A DNA stretch of 64,000 bases. Source: Chishuiella changwenlii. GTDB taxonomy: Bacteria; Bacteroidota; Bacteroidia; Flavobacteriales; Weeksellaceae. Position numbers and translations under genes: made by a program. A model generated the notes under the pieces. The model did not search any database. It saw nothing but the letters and a program-made list of their open reading frames with translations, and was not told the DNA's origin. The stretch lies in the NCBI RefSeq assembly GCF_900142565.1, contig NZ_FRBH01000008.1:62001-126000 (forward strand), written 5' to 3'. Of the stretch, positions 9,537 to 18,727 are shown one piece after another (the first letter of the stretch is position 1; every line of letters starts with the position of its first letter).

Positions 9537-12356
9537 ATGAGGCTAAAATTTTTTATGCTTGGAATTGTAGGAACTTTACTTCTGAGCAAAGCTTATTCTC
9601 AAGAGATAAATCCAATTAAAAATAAACAAGACTCTATTCTGATAGAAAAAGAAGATTCATTAGATCTTGGAAATAAAACAACAAATAACCTACAAGAAGT
9701 TGTTGTTATTGGATATGGTGCTGTAAAAAAACAGAACTTAACAAGTGCAGTAGGTCAAGTAAAAGCGGAGTCATTCGACGAACGTCCAATTTATAATATA
9801 GAACAAGGATTACAAGGAAATGTTGCGGGTGTTAACGTGGTACAACCATCGGGAAAACCTGGTTCGGGCTTAGAAGTTAAAATTAGAGGTATTAACTCTA
9901 TCAACTCGAGTACAAAACCTTTATATGTTATAGACGGTATACAAACCTATGATATTTCTGGTGTAAACCCTGATGATGTTATAGATATGGTTGTTTTAAA
10001 AGACGCGTCATCTACAGCAATCTATGGTGTAAATGGTAGTAGTGGAGTTATTATTGTAACAACTAAAAAAGCTAAATCAAATCAAACAACATTTGGATTT
10101 AATGTATACACAGGTTTCTCTAAGGTTGCTAATAATATTGATGTCTTAAATTTAGATCAATATAAAAGTTTAATCAGCGATATTAATCCTGGTTTTCTAG
10201 CAACAGCAAATTCAGATAGATATGCTGGTATCAATACAAATTGGAGAGATCAAGTATTTAGAACAGGTGTTGATCAGAATTATAATGTAAATTATGGTTT
10301 TGGTGGCGAAGGTTTTAGAATCTACAGTTCGTTTGGATATCAAGGAATAGAAGGAATTATTAACCCTGCTAGAAATAATCGTTTTTCTTCTCGTATTAAT
10401 TTTGATGCAGATATCACAAAATGGTTAAAAGTTAACGGATCGTTTAGTTATATAAGAACAAACTTATACAACAGTAATGATAACATGAGTGTATCGCGAG
10501 GAGGAGTTGTAATGGCAACTTTAAATACGCCTGCATTTTTACCAGTTTATGCTGATCAATTGAAAATTCGTGAGGTAGACTCTACAACGGGAGAATTTTT
10601 AGATGGGTATAAAGATGGGCAATTTGCACTTAACCCATATCAATCTTCATGGGAAAATCCTGTTGCTTATCAATCTAGAAAAAATGAATCTGTTACAGAT
10701 CGTTTCTTAAGTAGTATAAACTTTGAAGTTAGTTTAGCAAAAGGATTAAAATGGAAACCAGCTGTTACATTAGATTATTTAAATTTAGAAAATGAAACTT
10801 TCACTGATGCATTCAGAACAAGTTATGGTCGACAAGAAAGAGGTGTTGGATCTTTAGACAACTCTTTGTATCAGAATTATAATATAGAGAATACATTAAA
10901 CTATACACTGAAAAAAAATGTTCACGATTTTAATTTGATCGTTGGTAACTCTTTTCAGGAAAATAAATACAAAAGACACGGATATTGGGGAAAAGGATTT
11001 CCTACAACCTTAATGAGTTTTGATTACGATAAAGCAGAACCTGCAAACAGAACACAATCTCGTGATGCTTCTATTACACGTTATGTTTCTTTCTTTGGAC
11101 AAGCGAATTACACATTCAACGATAAATATTCTGTAATGGCTGTGTTAAGAGCTTCTGGTGCTTCTTCTTTAGCTCCAGGTAATAAATGGGGATATTTCCC
11201 TGGATTATCTGCTGCATGGATTATCTCTAACGAAGACTTTTTAAAAGGAAATAGTACTATAAGTCAATTAAAAGTTAGAGCTGGTTGGGGTATAACAGGT
11301 AATGTTTCGGGAATACCAGCATATTCACATTGGGCATTAAGAAAAGAGGCAAATATTGGAAGCGAGCAATTAAATCCTACTCAAACAGAGAATTCTGATT
11401 TAACTTGGGAAACGACAGAAGATAAAAATATTGGATTCGATTTTGGATTTTTAAGAAATCGAATTAGAGTTTCTGCCGATTTCTACCACAGAAATACAAC
11501 AGATTTATTAATGAATCTTTCATTCCCAGGAATTCCAGTTTCTTACCAGTACAATGGTGGAGAAATGACGAATAAAGGAATGGAGTTTACTTTGAGTACT
11601 CAGAATATTAATAATGAAACATTTAAATGGAATTCATCATTCAATATATCATTTAACAAAAACAAAGTAAAGAGTATAGATTATATGGAGATTAGAGACA
11701 TGGCTTATTTTGAGACCGTGGGAGCTAATGCTGTACGCTTAATGCCAGGACATGTAGTTGGTGCTTTTTATGGATATGTTGTCGACAGAGTAGATGCAAA
11801 TACAGGTGAATTACTTTATAAAGATTTAGATGGAAACGGATCTTTTAATTCTGGTGATAGAACTTTTATTGGTGATCCTAATCCTGATTTTACTTTTGGT
11901 TTTACAAACAATTTTAAATATAAAAACTTCTATTTAGACTTTTTAATTACAGGATCTGTAGGAAATGATATTTTTAATGCTTCTCGATTAGATTTAGAGT
12001 TAATGAACGATTTCAAAAATCAATCTACAGCAGTATTAAATCGTTGGACAACACCTGGACAAATTACAAATATTCCAAAAGCTGGAAGTTCTTCTGCTTT
12101 ATTCTTATCTGACCGTTTTATAGAAGATGGTTCTTATGTAAGATTAAAAGCTGTAACGTTGGGTTATAATTTCAAGAAAGCCTTAGGTTTTAATAGCATT
12201 AACTTCTATGTAACTGGTCAAAATCTACTTACAATTACAGATTATTCTGGTTTCGATCCAGAGGTTAACTCTAACGGAGGAAGTGTTATGGGAATAGACT
12301 ATGGTGCCTATCCTCAAGTAAGAACATTTGTTGTTGGTATTAAAGCAAGTTTATAA
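9537..12356 (+). CDS. SusC-like TonB-dependent outer-membrane transporter
   Basis: TonB-driven porin that imports glycan fragments with its SusD partner. It has 939 residues with a signal peptide at about 1-21. The TonB-box region LQEVVVIGYG is at 52-61, a plug domain spans about 65-180 with SusC motif II (LKDASSTAIYG then GVIIVTT), and a long beta-barrel ends in aromatic-rich strands. Only about 30 residues separate the signal peptide from the TonB box, so the N-terminal carboxypeptidase-D-like domain common in this family is missing. susD follows after 16 nt and a GH30 enzyme comes next. Confidence 0.93.
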   Translation: MRLKFFMLGIVGTLLLSKAYSQEINPIKNKQDSILIEKEDSLDLGNKTTNNLQEVVVIGYGAVKKQNLTSAVGQVKAESFDERPIYNIEQGLQGNVAGVNVVQPSGKPGSGLEVKIRGINSINSSTKPLYVIDGIQTYDISGVNPDDVIDMVVLKDASSTAIYGVNGSSGVIIVTTKKAKSNQTTFGFNVYTGFSKVANNIDVLNLDQYKSLISDINPGFLATANSDRYAGINTNWRDQVFRTGVDQNYNVNYGFGGEGFRIYSSFGYQGIEGIINPARNNRFSSRINFDADITKWLKVNGSFSYIRTNLYNSNDNMSVSRGGVVMATLNTPAFLPVYADQLKIREVDSTTGEFLDGYKDGQFALNPYQSSWENPVAYQSRKNESVTDRFLSSINFEVSLAKGLKWKPAVTLDYLNLENETFTDAFRTSYGRQERGVGSLDNSLYQNYNIENTLNYTLKKNVHDFNLIVGNSFQENKYKRHGYWGKGFPTTLMSFDYDKAEPANRTQSRDASITRYVSFFGQANYTFNDKYSVMAVLRASGASSLAPGNKWGYFPGLSAAWIISNEDFLKGNSTISQLKVRAGWGITGNVSGIPAYSHWALRKEANIGSEQLNPTQTENSDLTWETTEDKNIGFDFGFLRNRIRVSADFYHRNTTDLLMNLSFPGIPVSYQYNGGEMTNKGMEFTLSTQNINNETFKWNSSFNISFNKNKVKSIDYMEIRDMAYFETVGANAVRLMPGHVVGAFYGYVVDRVDANTGELLYKDLDGNGSFNSGDRTFIGDPNPDFTFGFTNNFKYKNFYLDFLITGSVGNDIFNASRLDLELMNDFKNQSTAVLNRWTTPGQITNIPKAGSSSALFLSDRFIEDGSYVRLKAVTLGYNFKKALGFNSINFYVTGQNLLTITDYSGFDPEVNSNGGSVMGIDYGAYPQVRTFVVGIKASL

Positions 12357-12372
12357 TTAAAAAAGAAATCTG

Positions 12373-13827
12373 ATGAAAAAAAATATTTTAAATAAGAAAA
12401 ATATCTTTCTACTAGGAATGCTACTGTTCTTTAGTTCTTGCGATGATTATTTAGACACAGAACCTATTGTAGAGATTATTACTGAGCCAGAACAACCTAT
12501 AAAAAATGCAAGTGAGGCAGAAAGAGCAATGAGTGCTATTTACTCTCAATTAGGTGGTGAATTTTGGCAATTTGATCAATTTATAATTGGAGATGCACAA
12601 ACAGATGTAGCTTATGCTGGTGCCGATAATGTACAGGTATTTCAGATCGATGAATATAGAATGGTTGCCACAAACACTATTTCTAACAGAGATTGGGGAT
12701 ACATTACAGATATGCTATTTAGATGCAATTTTGTTTTAAATTATATTGATGATGTACAGGATTTAAACAGTCAAAGGAAAGAAGAAATTCGTTCTGAAGC
12801 ATCTTTCTTTAGAGCATTAACATTTTTTAAAGCGGTACAAATTTGGGGAGATTTTCCAATTATTACAAAGGCTATAACTTCTGTTAATCAAAATAATTTT
12901 GAGGAAGTTTACGAACAAACTTATCCATCAAGAAAAACACAAGAAGAGGTTTATGAGCAAATTTTTGCTGACTTACAAGTCGCTATAAAAAGTATACCTG
13001 CAAGTAATCAGAAATTTAAAGCTAATAAAGCTGCCGTTTATTCTTTAATGGCAAAAGTAAATGCAACTATTCCTTCGCCAGATTGGAATCAAGTTATCCA
13101 AAATTGTGATAATGTAACTGCAGAAGGCTTAACATTACTTCCTGTTTACGATCATTTATTTGATGGAAATCATGAAGGAAATGCAGAATCTATAATGGAA
13201 GCTAATGGTGATGGATGGAGTTCTCCAATTGGTGCATGGGGTGCATCTATGTTTTATGGAACAGATTGGAAAAAGTTTAATACACCATCTAATGCTTTAG
13301 TTGCAGATTATGATGCTGCTAAAGATGAAGTAAGAAAAAAATCTACAGTACTATTTTCAGCAAATACAGTTCCTTGGTCTGATAATTTTTGGCCATCTAA
13401 CAAATATCCTTTCGCTAATAAAATGCGTAAGACAGATGGTACTCAAAATTATTACATCTACAGATATTCAGACATTTTATTATTAAAAGCTGAAGCTCTT
13501 GCACAAACTGGAGATACAGCTGGCGCAATGGCTCTTGTAAATAGAGTAAGAGAACGTGTGCAATTAGCTCCATTAACAGCTGTTTCTAAAGAAGATGCAT
13601 TAAGCATTATTCTTCACGAAAGAAAATTAGAATTAGCCTTTGAAGGTGAATATTGGTTCGATTTAAAACGTTATGGAAAAAGTATAGAAATTTTATCTCA
13701 ACAAAAAGATGGAAATGGGAACATACTTCCTTATGCGAAGAATCTAACAGCATCTAAATTATTATGGCCAGTTCCACAAGAAAAAATAGACGCAAATAAG
13801 AATCTAGTTCAGAATACTGGATATTAA
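12373..13827 (+). CDS. SusD/RagB-like surface glycan-binding lipoprotein
   Basis: Outer-membrane lipoprotein of 484 residues that caps SusC and binds glycan. The signal peptide ends at lipobox cysteine 23 (FFSSCDDY). SusD features include RAMSAIYSQLGG, RSEASFFRALTFFKAVQIWGD near 138-158 and the C-terminal pattern ILHERKLELAFEGEYWFDLKRYG. It starts 16 nt after susC and is transcribed with it. The specific glycan cannot be read from sequence; the downstream GH30 suggests a beta-glucan or beta-glucoside. Confidence 0.93.
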   Translation: MKKNILNKKNIFLLGMLLFFSSCDDYLDTEPIVEIITEPEQPIKNASEAERAMSAIYSQLGGEFWQFDQFIIGDAQTDVAYAGADNVQVFQIDEYRMVATNTISNRDWGYITDMLFRCNFVLNYIDDVQDLNSQRKEEIRSEASFFRALTFFKAVQIWGDFPIITKAITSVNQNNFEEVYEQTYPSRKTQEEVYEQIFADLQVAIKSIPASNQKFKANKAAVYSLMAKVNATIPSPDWNQVIQNCDNVTAEGLTLLPVYDHLFDGNHEGNAESIMEANGDGWSSPIGAWGASMFYGTDWKKFNTPSNALVADYDAAKDEVRKKSTVLFSANTVPWSDNFWPSNKYPFANKMRKTDGTQNYYIYRYSDILLLKAEALAQTGDTAGAMALVNRVRERVQLAPLTAVSKEDALSIILHERKLELAFEGEYWFDLKRYGKSIEILSQQKDGNGNILPYAKNLTASKLLWPVPQEKIDANKNLVQNTGY

Positions 13828-13939
13828 TAATGGTTATTACTTCTCAATGAATACATGTTTTAATCTTTTTTATCAATTTTATTTAAAACTTGTATTCATT
13901 GATTTTCATTTGACTCACACTCAATAAAAAAATAAAAAA

Positions 13940-15367
13940 ATGAATACTATAAAATCACTTTTCATTCTTTCTACAATTGTCCTGACCTCATCTTGTGCAA
14001 ACAATAAAAACACAACGACTAAAGATAATAATTCAACATCTTCGGAAATTGAATATTGGTTAACAAAGTCCGATCAATCTGTATTATTAGAAAAACAAAA
14101 AAATACCATTCATTTCACAACAGAACAATCATCTAAAAATATTGTAGAAGTAGATCCATCTAAAATCTACCAAGACATTGATGGTTTTGGATTTACACTT
14201 ACTGGCGGAAGTGCAGAATTAATTAATAAGTTAGATCCAACTACAAAGAAAAATTTATTACAAGAGCTTTTTGGTAGAGGTAAAAATTCTATCGGAATGG
14301 ATGTTTTAAGAATAAGTATTGGCGCATCAGATTTAAATAAATCTTCTTTCACTTACAATGATTTACCTGCTAGACAAACGGATACTAAATTGGAAAAATT
14401 CGATATATCTAATGATTTAGATGTAATTAATCTTTTAGTTGAAATACAAAAAATTAATCCAAAAATTAAAATTTTTGCAACACCTTGGTCTGCTCCTGCA
14501 TGGATGAAAACTAATAATAGTTTAATTGGAGGAAGTTTAAAACCAGAATATTACGAAACTTACGCTCAATATTTTGTAAAATATATTAAGGCATTAAATT
14601 CTAAAGGAATAAATATTTTTGCTATAACGCCACAAAATGAGCCTGAGCATCCTGGTAATGAACCAAGCATGTTGATGACAGCAATAGAACAAACTAATTT
14701 TATAAAAAATAATATTGGTCCTGCATTCCAAAAAAATAATATAAAAACGAAAATCATTATTTACGATCACAATTGTGATCACCCAGAATATCCTATTACT
14801 GTTTTAAATGACGCTGAAGCAAATAAATACATCGACGGTTCTGCCTTCCATTTATACTTAGGAGATATTTCTGCTTTAACTAAAGTACATGAGGCTTTCC
14901 CTAAAAAGAATCTTTATTTTACTGAACAATACACTGCTAAAGATTCAGCTTTTGAAAATGATTTTAAATGGCACATGAAAAATGTAATTATTGGTTCGAT
15001 AAGAAACTGGAGTAAAGCTGCATTTGAATGGAATTTAGCAAACGATCAGAATTTTGCACCACATACACCAAAAGGTTGTACAACTTGTAAAGGAGCAATT
15101 ACGATTGAAGGAAATAAATTAACACGAAATGTTGGTTATTATATCGTTGCACAAGCTTCTAAATTTGTTCCAGTAAATTCTAAAAGAATTGGATCTACAC
15201 AATTCGGATCTATTTCTACTGTTGCATTTGTGTTACCAGATAATAAAAAAGCAATGGTTATTTTAAATGACGGTAATGTAAACTCTACATTCGACTTAAA
15301 AGTTGGTGATAAGTTTGCTAAAATTGATATTCCTGCTGAAAGTAGCGCAACTTATATTTGGAATTAA
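13940..15367 (+). CDS. GH30-family beta-glycosidase, lipoprotein
   Basis: Retaining glycoside hydrolase of the glucosylceramidase / beta-1,6-glucanase / beta-glucosidase group, probably anchored by the lipobox cysteine at residue 19 (TSSCA). It has 475 residues. The (beta/alpha)8 domain starts around DIDGFGFTLTGGSAE; the acid/base is Glu234 in TPQNEPEHPG and the nucleophile Glu329 in LYFTEQY. A beta-sandwich follows, ending at TYIWN. It is the only enzyme in this locus, so the target is probably simple. A 112-nt gap separates it from susD. Confidence 0.9.
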   Translation: MNTIKSLFILSTIVLTSSCANNKNTTTKDNNSTSSEIEYWLTKSDQSVLLEKQKNTIHFTTEQSSKNIVEVDPSKIYQDIDGFGFTLTGGSAELINKLDPTTKKNLLQELFGRGKNSIGMDVLRISIGASDLNKSSFTYNDLPARQTDTKLEKFDISNDLDVINLLVEIQKINPKIKIFATPWSAPAWMKTNNSLIGGSLKPEYYETYAQYFVKYIKALNSKGINIFAITPQNEPEHPGNEPSMLMTAIEQTNFIKNNIGPAFQKNNIKTKIIIYDHNCDHPEYPITVLNDAEANKYIDGSAFHLYLGDISALTKVHEAFPKKNLYFTEQYTAKDSAFENDFKWHMKNVIIGSIRNWSKAAFEWNLANDQNFAPHTPKGCTTCKGAITIEGNKLTRNVGYYIVAQASKFVPVNSKRIGSTQFGSISTVAFVLPDNKKAMVILNDGNVNSTFDLKVGDKFAKIDIPAESSATYIWN

Positions 15368-15424
15368 CCCAAAATACCATTGATTATATTTAAATTTGAA
15401 AACAGAAAAAATAAATAAAATCGA

Positions 15425-15715
15425 ATGGAAGTTTCTTTAAAAATAATTGCATTTATCATGTTAATTTTCCCAACAATCTATCAAGCAATAGTTGGGTTTA
15501 GAACTAAAGATCAAGCTGTAGTAAAAAAAACAGGTTGGCAAGCAGTGATTATGCAATTAATAGGAACTTTATTAGCTTATTTTATATTTATAAAAATTGG
15601 ACAAGACAAACAGATTGCCATTTATGTTGGCTTTATGTTTTTCTTGTCTTTAGCTATATTAGTTTTAATACAGAATATCTTAATCTATTTAAGAAATAAT
15701 AACGATAAGTTTTAA
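15425..15715 (+). CDS. Small three-TM membrane protein
   Basis: A 96-residue hydrophobic protein not matched to a named family. Three membrane segments are visible: about 4-21 (LKIIAFIMLIFPTIY), 40-57 and 65-88. The loop GFRTKDQAVVKKTGWQ is basic. Its end overlaps the convergent downstream gene by 4 nt. It is a real gene by its clean frame and AT-rich flavobacterial codon use; function unknown. Confidence 0.65.
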   Translation: MEVSLKIIAFIMLIFPTIYQAIVGFRTKDQAVVKKTGWQAVIMQLIGTLLAYFIFIKIGQDKQIAIYVGFMFFLSLAILVLIQNILIYLRNNNDKF

Positions 15716-16161
15716 GCTAGTAAATTAACGTATTGTTGGGCTTTTTCGGCCATTTTGTGTTTTACCTCATCATAATTAGAATCAAAAAAACTACGCAATC
15801 TAAATCTAGATTTTTTTGTTTGGATAGTTAATATCTGATTACGATATAATCGAAATAAATCTTCTTCTTCGTACAAATAGAAAATTGCACGATAGGGTAT
15901 TTCGTCTTTTTTAAAAATTGTTCTTATCTCAAATGTTTCATCTTTAAGTGTAAACAAAGTTAAATTAAACGTCAAATCATATAATATTGAAATCGATGCT
16001 AATAAAGAAAGCATAAAAAGTCCGATATTAAGAAAAGGCTCTTGAATATAGAATTTTCCTCCAAACCAAAATGTTGTAATAAACGCATAATTCACCATCA
16101 TTAACATTAGAAATGCTATGATAGGAAAAATTGTTTGCCAACTTAATTTTGATTTGATCAT
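15712..16161 (-). CDS. Two-TM protein with PH-like cytosolic domain
   Basis: 149 residues with TM segments at about 9-28 and 42-62. A soluble domain follows (TFEIRTIFKKDEIPYRAIFYLYEEEDLFRLYRNQ) that resembles bacterial PH-like or YdbT-type membrane proteins. The likeness is by pattern only. It is convergent with the preceding small membrane protein and its 4-nt overlap leaves no room for a separate terminator. Function unknown. Confidence 0.6.
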   Translation of the reverse strand: MIKSKLSWQTIFPIIAFLMLMMVNYAFITTFWFGGKFYIQEPFLNIGLFMLSLLASISILYDLTFNLTLFTLKDETFEIRTIFKKDEIPYRAIFYLYEEEDLFRLYRNQILTIQTKKSRFRLRSFFDSNYDEVKHKMAEKAQQYVNLLA

Positions 16162-16230
16162 ATTAATATTTCGTTTCCTACTAATTTACAATAATTTATC
16201 CGATTAAAACATTTTAAATTCAGTGAATAA

Positions 16231-16259
16231 AAAACCTCAGTAAAAACAACCGAGGTTAA
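16231..16259 (-). terminator. Intrinsic terminator after the outer-membrane gene
   Basis: AACCTC pairs with GAGGTT, with an A-run on the left that becomes a U-run on the minus strand. It lies about 50 nt past the stop of the outer-membrane protein gene and would end the sigma-factor operon. Confidence 0.65.
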
Positions 16260-16310
16260 TTATATAAATGTCATAAAATGTATTCTCTAAAAACTATTTA
16301 GATATGTAAA

Positions 16311-17354
16311 TTACAAACCAATATTTATGCCAAATTGAATCATTTTTCTATTATCAAACGTATTATCTTTAAAATAATTATTAAAGTCTTTACGAACAAA
16401 TACATCAAAGAAACCTAACCCTACAGTTACCTCTGCTCCATATATAAAATTATTCACATTATAATTTCCTCTTTCCTTGCTACGAACTCCACTTCCTTTT
16501 ACAATATTATTAGAAGATAAAAGCGTTCCTCCATAAGCATAAGCCGCTATAAAATATTTACCTTGTGGTCTATAAGTAAATTCATCCGTTACTTTTTTAA
16601 CTTTAGAGAAGTTATACTTTAATCCAACTGGAACCATAAAGTAAGCTGAACGTAATTTTGATTTATCTAATGATTTTTCACTTTGTACTAAACCAACATT
16701 TCCATTTCCGTCTCTATTAAACATCATATCATCGTCTAATCTATAAGTTCGCCAAGAGAACATTGCTCCTGTTAAGAAATTTACTGGACTTGTAATAGAT
16801 AATTGACGCTCGTACATAAGACCAAAAGTTAAATTACTAGAAAACTTTTCGTGCTTATTTAACTCATCATCACTTTTCCCTGTAAAAGCCATATATCCAA
16901 AAGATGCATAACCGTTGATTTGATTTGTAATTTTATAACGCTTTTTAACGTCCTCTATCTTCGTTTTTGGATTTACTGGATCTTCACCATTCATAATAGA
17001 AAAAGCTACCTGTTGTTTGATGATATCATCTAAATTAAAATTAACTTCTTCTATACGATCATTAATTGAATTTGAATAAACATTGGCAATTGCTTCTTTT
17101 TTTGCTGTTGCTTCTGTCGCATTAATTTTACCATCAACTAATTCTTTGTCAACCTCAGTAATCTTTTTCTCCATAGAAGATTTTTCTTCTTGTACAATTT
17201 GTCGAATAACCAATGTAAATTCGCTTATTCTATCTCGAACGATTGGACTTATTTTATCGTTATTTTTTTCATTTAAGTCAAACGAGAATTTTTGTGCGTA
17301 TGTTGATGTAGCCGATAAACATAGTAATCCTGCTACGATAAGTTTTTTTATCAT
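16311..17354 (-). CDS. Outer-membrane beta-barrel protein with N-terminal helical region
   Basis: 347 residues with a signal peptide at 1-20 (ending STYAQ). A charged, alpha-helical stretch runs from about 25 to 120 (KKITEVDKELVDGKINATEATAKKE is part of it). From about 145 an antiparallel beta-barrel pattern runs to a terminal NIGL. It is the last gene of a three-gene set with an ECF sigma factor and a single-TM protein, so it is a plausible regulon target or envelope-stress partner. No named family is recognised. Confidence 0.65.
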   Translation of the reverse strand: MIKKLIVAGLLCLSATSTYAQKFSFDLNEKNNDKISPIVRDRISEFTLVIRQIVQEEKSSMEKKITEVDKELVDGKINATEATAKKEAIANVYSNSINDRIEEVNFNLDDIIKQQVAFSIMNGEDPVNPKTKIEDVKKRYKITNQINGYASFGYMAFTGKSDDELNKHEKFSSNLTFGLMYERQLSITSPVNFLTGAMFSWRTYRLDDDMMFNRDGNGNVGLVQSEKSLDKSKLRSAYFMVPVGLKYNFSKVKKVTDEFTYRPQGKYFIAAYAYGGTLLSSNNIVKGSGVRSKERGNYNVNNFIYGAEVTVGLGFFDVFVRKDFNNYFKDNTFDNRKMIQFGINIGL

Positions 17355-17382
17355 ATTAATAATGTGTTTAAAAAAGTAATGT

Positions 17383-18054
17383 TTATTTGATGTCGATAGA
17401 AACCACTCGCGATTGGTTAGATTCTTTTAGATTTTCTTTATTTTCTATAGAATAAAGTAACATATTAGGATCAACAAAGTTTTTCTTCTTTTTAGCTTTC
17501 TTAATAGAGTCTAATGTATTGCTTGCAAGCATTGCTTTCTTCTGAATATCCTCTTTTTTTAGCGCTTCTTTTTTGTCCGTTACAGTTTCTTTTTTGTTTG
17601 GAATAGATAATTCAAATTGCTGACTTTCTTTATTAACAGCTATTTGTACATTGCCATTCATCACAACTTGTTTTTCGTTATTTTTTGGAGTAACTGTTTG
17701 TTGTTTAGTCGTATCTTTTTGCTCATTATTTGCAAAAAGATGCTCTGTATGCCCAGCTTCTAAATTATTTTCTGAATTAATTGTATCTTTTAAATGTTGT
17801 ACAGTATTCGTTGAAAATTTATTCGAAATCTCTTGCTCATCACTATGATTAATGAAAAGAAAAACGGATGTAGAAACAGTGAACAAAGCAACAACTGCCG
17901 CTGATAACCACCATTTAAAATTAGATTTTTCTTGTACAGGTACAGCTACATCCATACGAGCTTGTAATCTATCCCAAGCATCATGTGATGGTGTAAGCTC
18001 TTGCTTATCTAATTCACTTTTTATATAGTCTGATATATTACCCTTCTTTTTCAT
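17383..18054 (-). CDS. Single-TM protein, anti-sigma-like
   Basis: 223 residues. The cytosolic N-terminus includes SELDKQELTPSHDAWDRLQARMD, a pattern common in Bacteroidota proteins encoded after ECF sigma factors. One TM lies near 47-67 (WWLSAAVVALFTVSTSVFLF) and a long low-complexity Lys/Glu-rich periplasmic tail follows. It overlaps the sigma-factor gene by 17 nt, which fits an anti-sigma role. That role is inferred from context; no ZAS zinc motif is visible. Confidence 0.65.
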   Translation of the reverse strand: MKKKGNISDYIKSELDKQELTPSHDAWDRLQARMDVAVPVQEKSNFKWWLSAAVVALFTVSTSVFLFINHSDEQEISNKFSTNTVQHLKDTINSENNLEAGHTEHLFANNEQKDTTKQQTVTPKNNEKQVVMNGNVQIAVNKESQQFELSIPNKKETVTDKKEALKKEDIQKKAMLASNTLDSIKKAKKKKNFVDPNMLLYSIENKENLKESNQSRVVSIDIK

Positions 18055-18613
18055 TTCTTCTCTTTTTTTGATTTAAAACAATCTCCTTCAATTTTGCTTT
18101 TGCTCTAAATAATTGTGTTTTACTTGTAGAAACCGAAATATTTAACATATTAGCAATTTCCTGATGTGAATAATCTTCTAAAATATGAAGATTAAAAACC
18201 AATCTGTATGGCTCCGAAAGTTGATCCAATACATCTTGAACATTAAAATTTAGCCAAGCATCTTCTACATCATCATCTGCTTCATCATAATTAGCAACAC
18301 GTATGTCATCTACATAAATTAATGTCTTATTTGCGCGTAAAAATGTTAAACATTCATTGACCATAATACGTCTTACCCAACCTTCAAAACTTCCTTTATT
18401 CTGAAATTTCTGAATGTGATTAAACACTTTACAAAAACCATTTATCATACAATCTTCTGCATAATGCATATCCTGTATGTAACTTCTACAAACACTCAAC
18501 ATCTTTTTCGAGGAATGTTCATAAAGTTCTTTTTGTGCCAAAGCATCATTCTTTTTTAGTCGTTCGACTAAAATTTCTTCTTTGCTTTTCTTGTTAAGTA
18601 CAAATAAATTCAC
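18038..18613 (-). CDS. ECF-type RNA polymerase sigma factor
   Basis: 191 residues. The region-2 helix includes SVCRSYIQDMHYAEDCMINGFCKVFNHI (about 41-70). Region 4 is an HTH near 135-175 (LEDYSHQEIANMLNISVSTSKTQLFRAKAKLKEI). It directs RNA polymerase to a small promoter set. It heads the operon with the putative anti-sigma gene (17-nt overlap) and the outer-membrane protein. The final KEG residues lie in the overlap. Confidence 0.9.
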   Translation of the reverse strand: MNLFVLNKKSKEEILVERLKKNDALAQKELYEHSSKKMLSVCRSYIQDMHYAEDCMINGFCKVFNHIQKFQNKGSFEGWVRRIMVNECLTFLRANKTLIYVDDIRVANYDEADDDVEDAWLNFNVQDVLDQLSEPYRLVFNLHILEDYSHQEIANMLNISVSTSKTQLFRAKAKLKEIVLNQKKRRNEKEG

Positions 18614-18727
18614 GTGTGTTAATTGCTTTCTTATTTAATAGACTCAATGTTTCAAAAAAAGTTACAACATTTTTTGAAAAATATAATTTTTTATTGAAAA
18701 TAGTGTTTTATAAAAAACATTAGGTGT

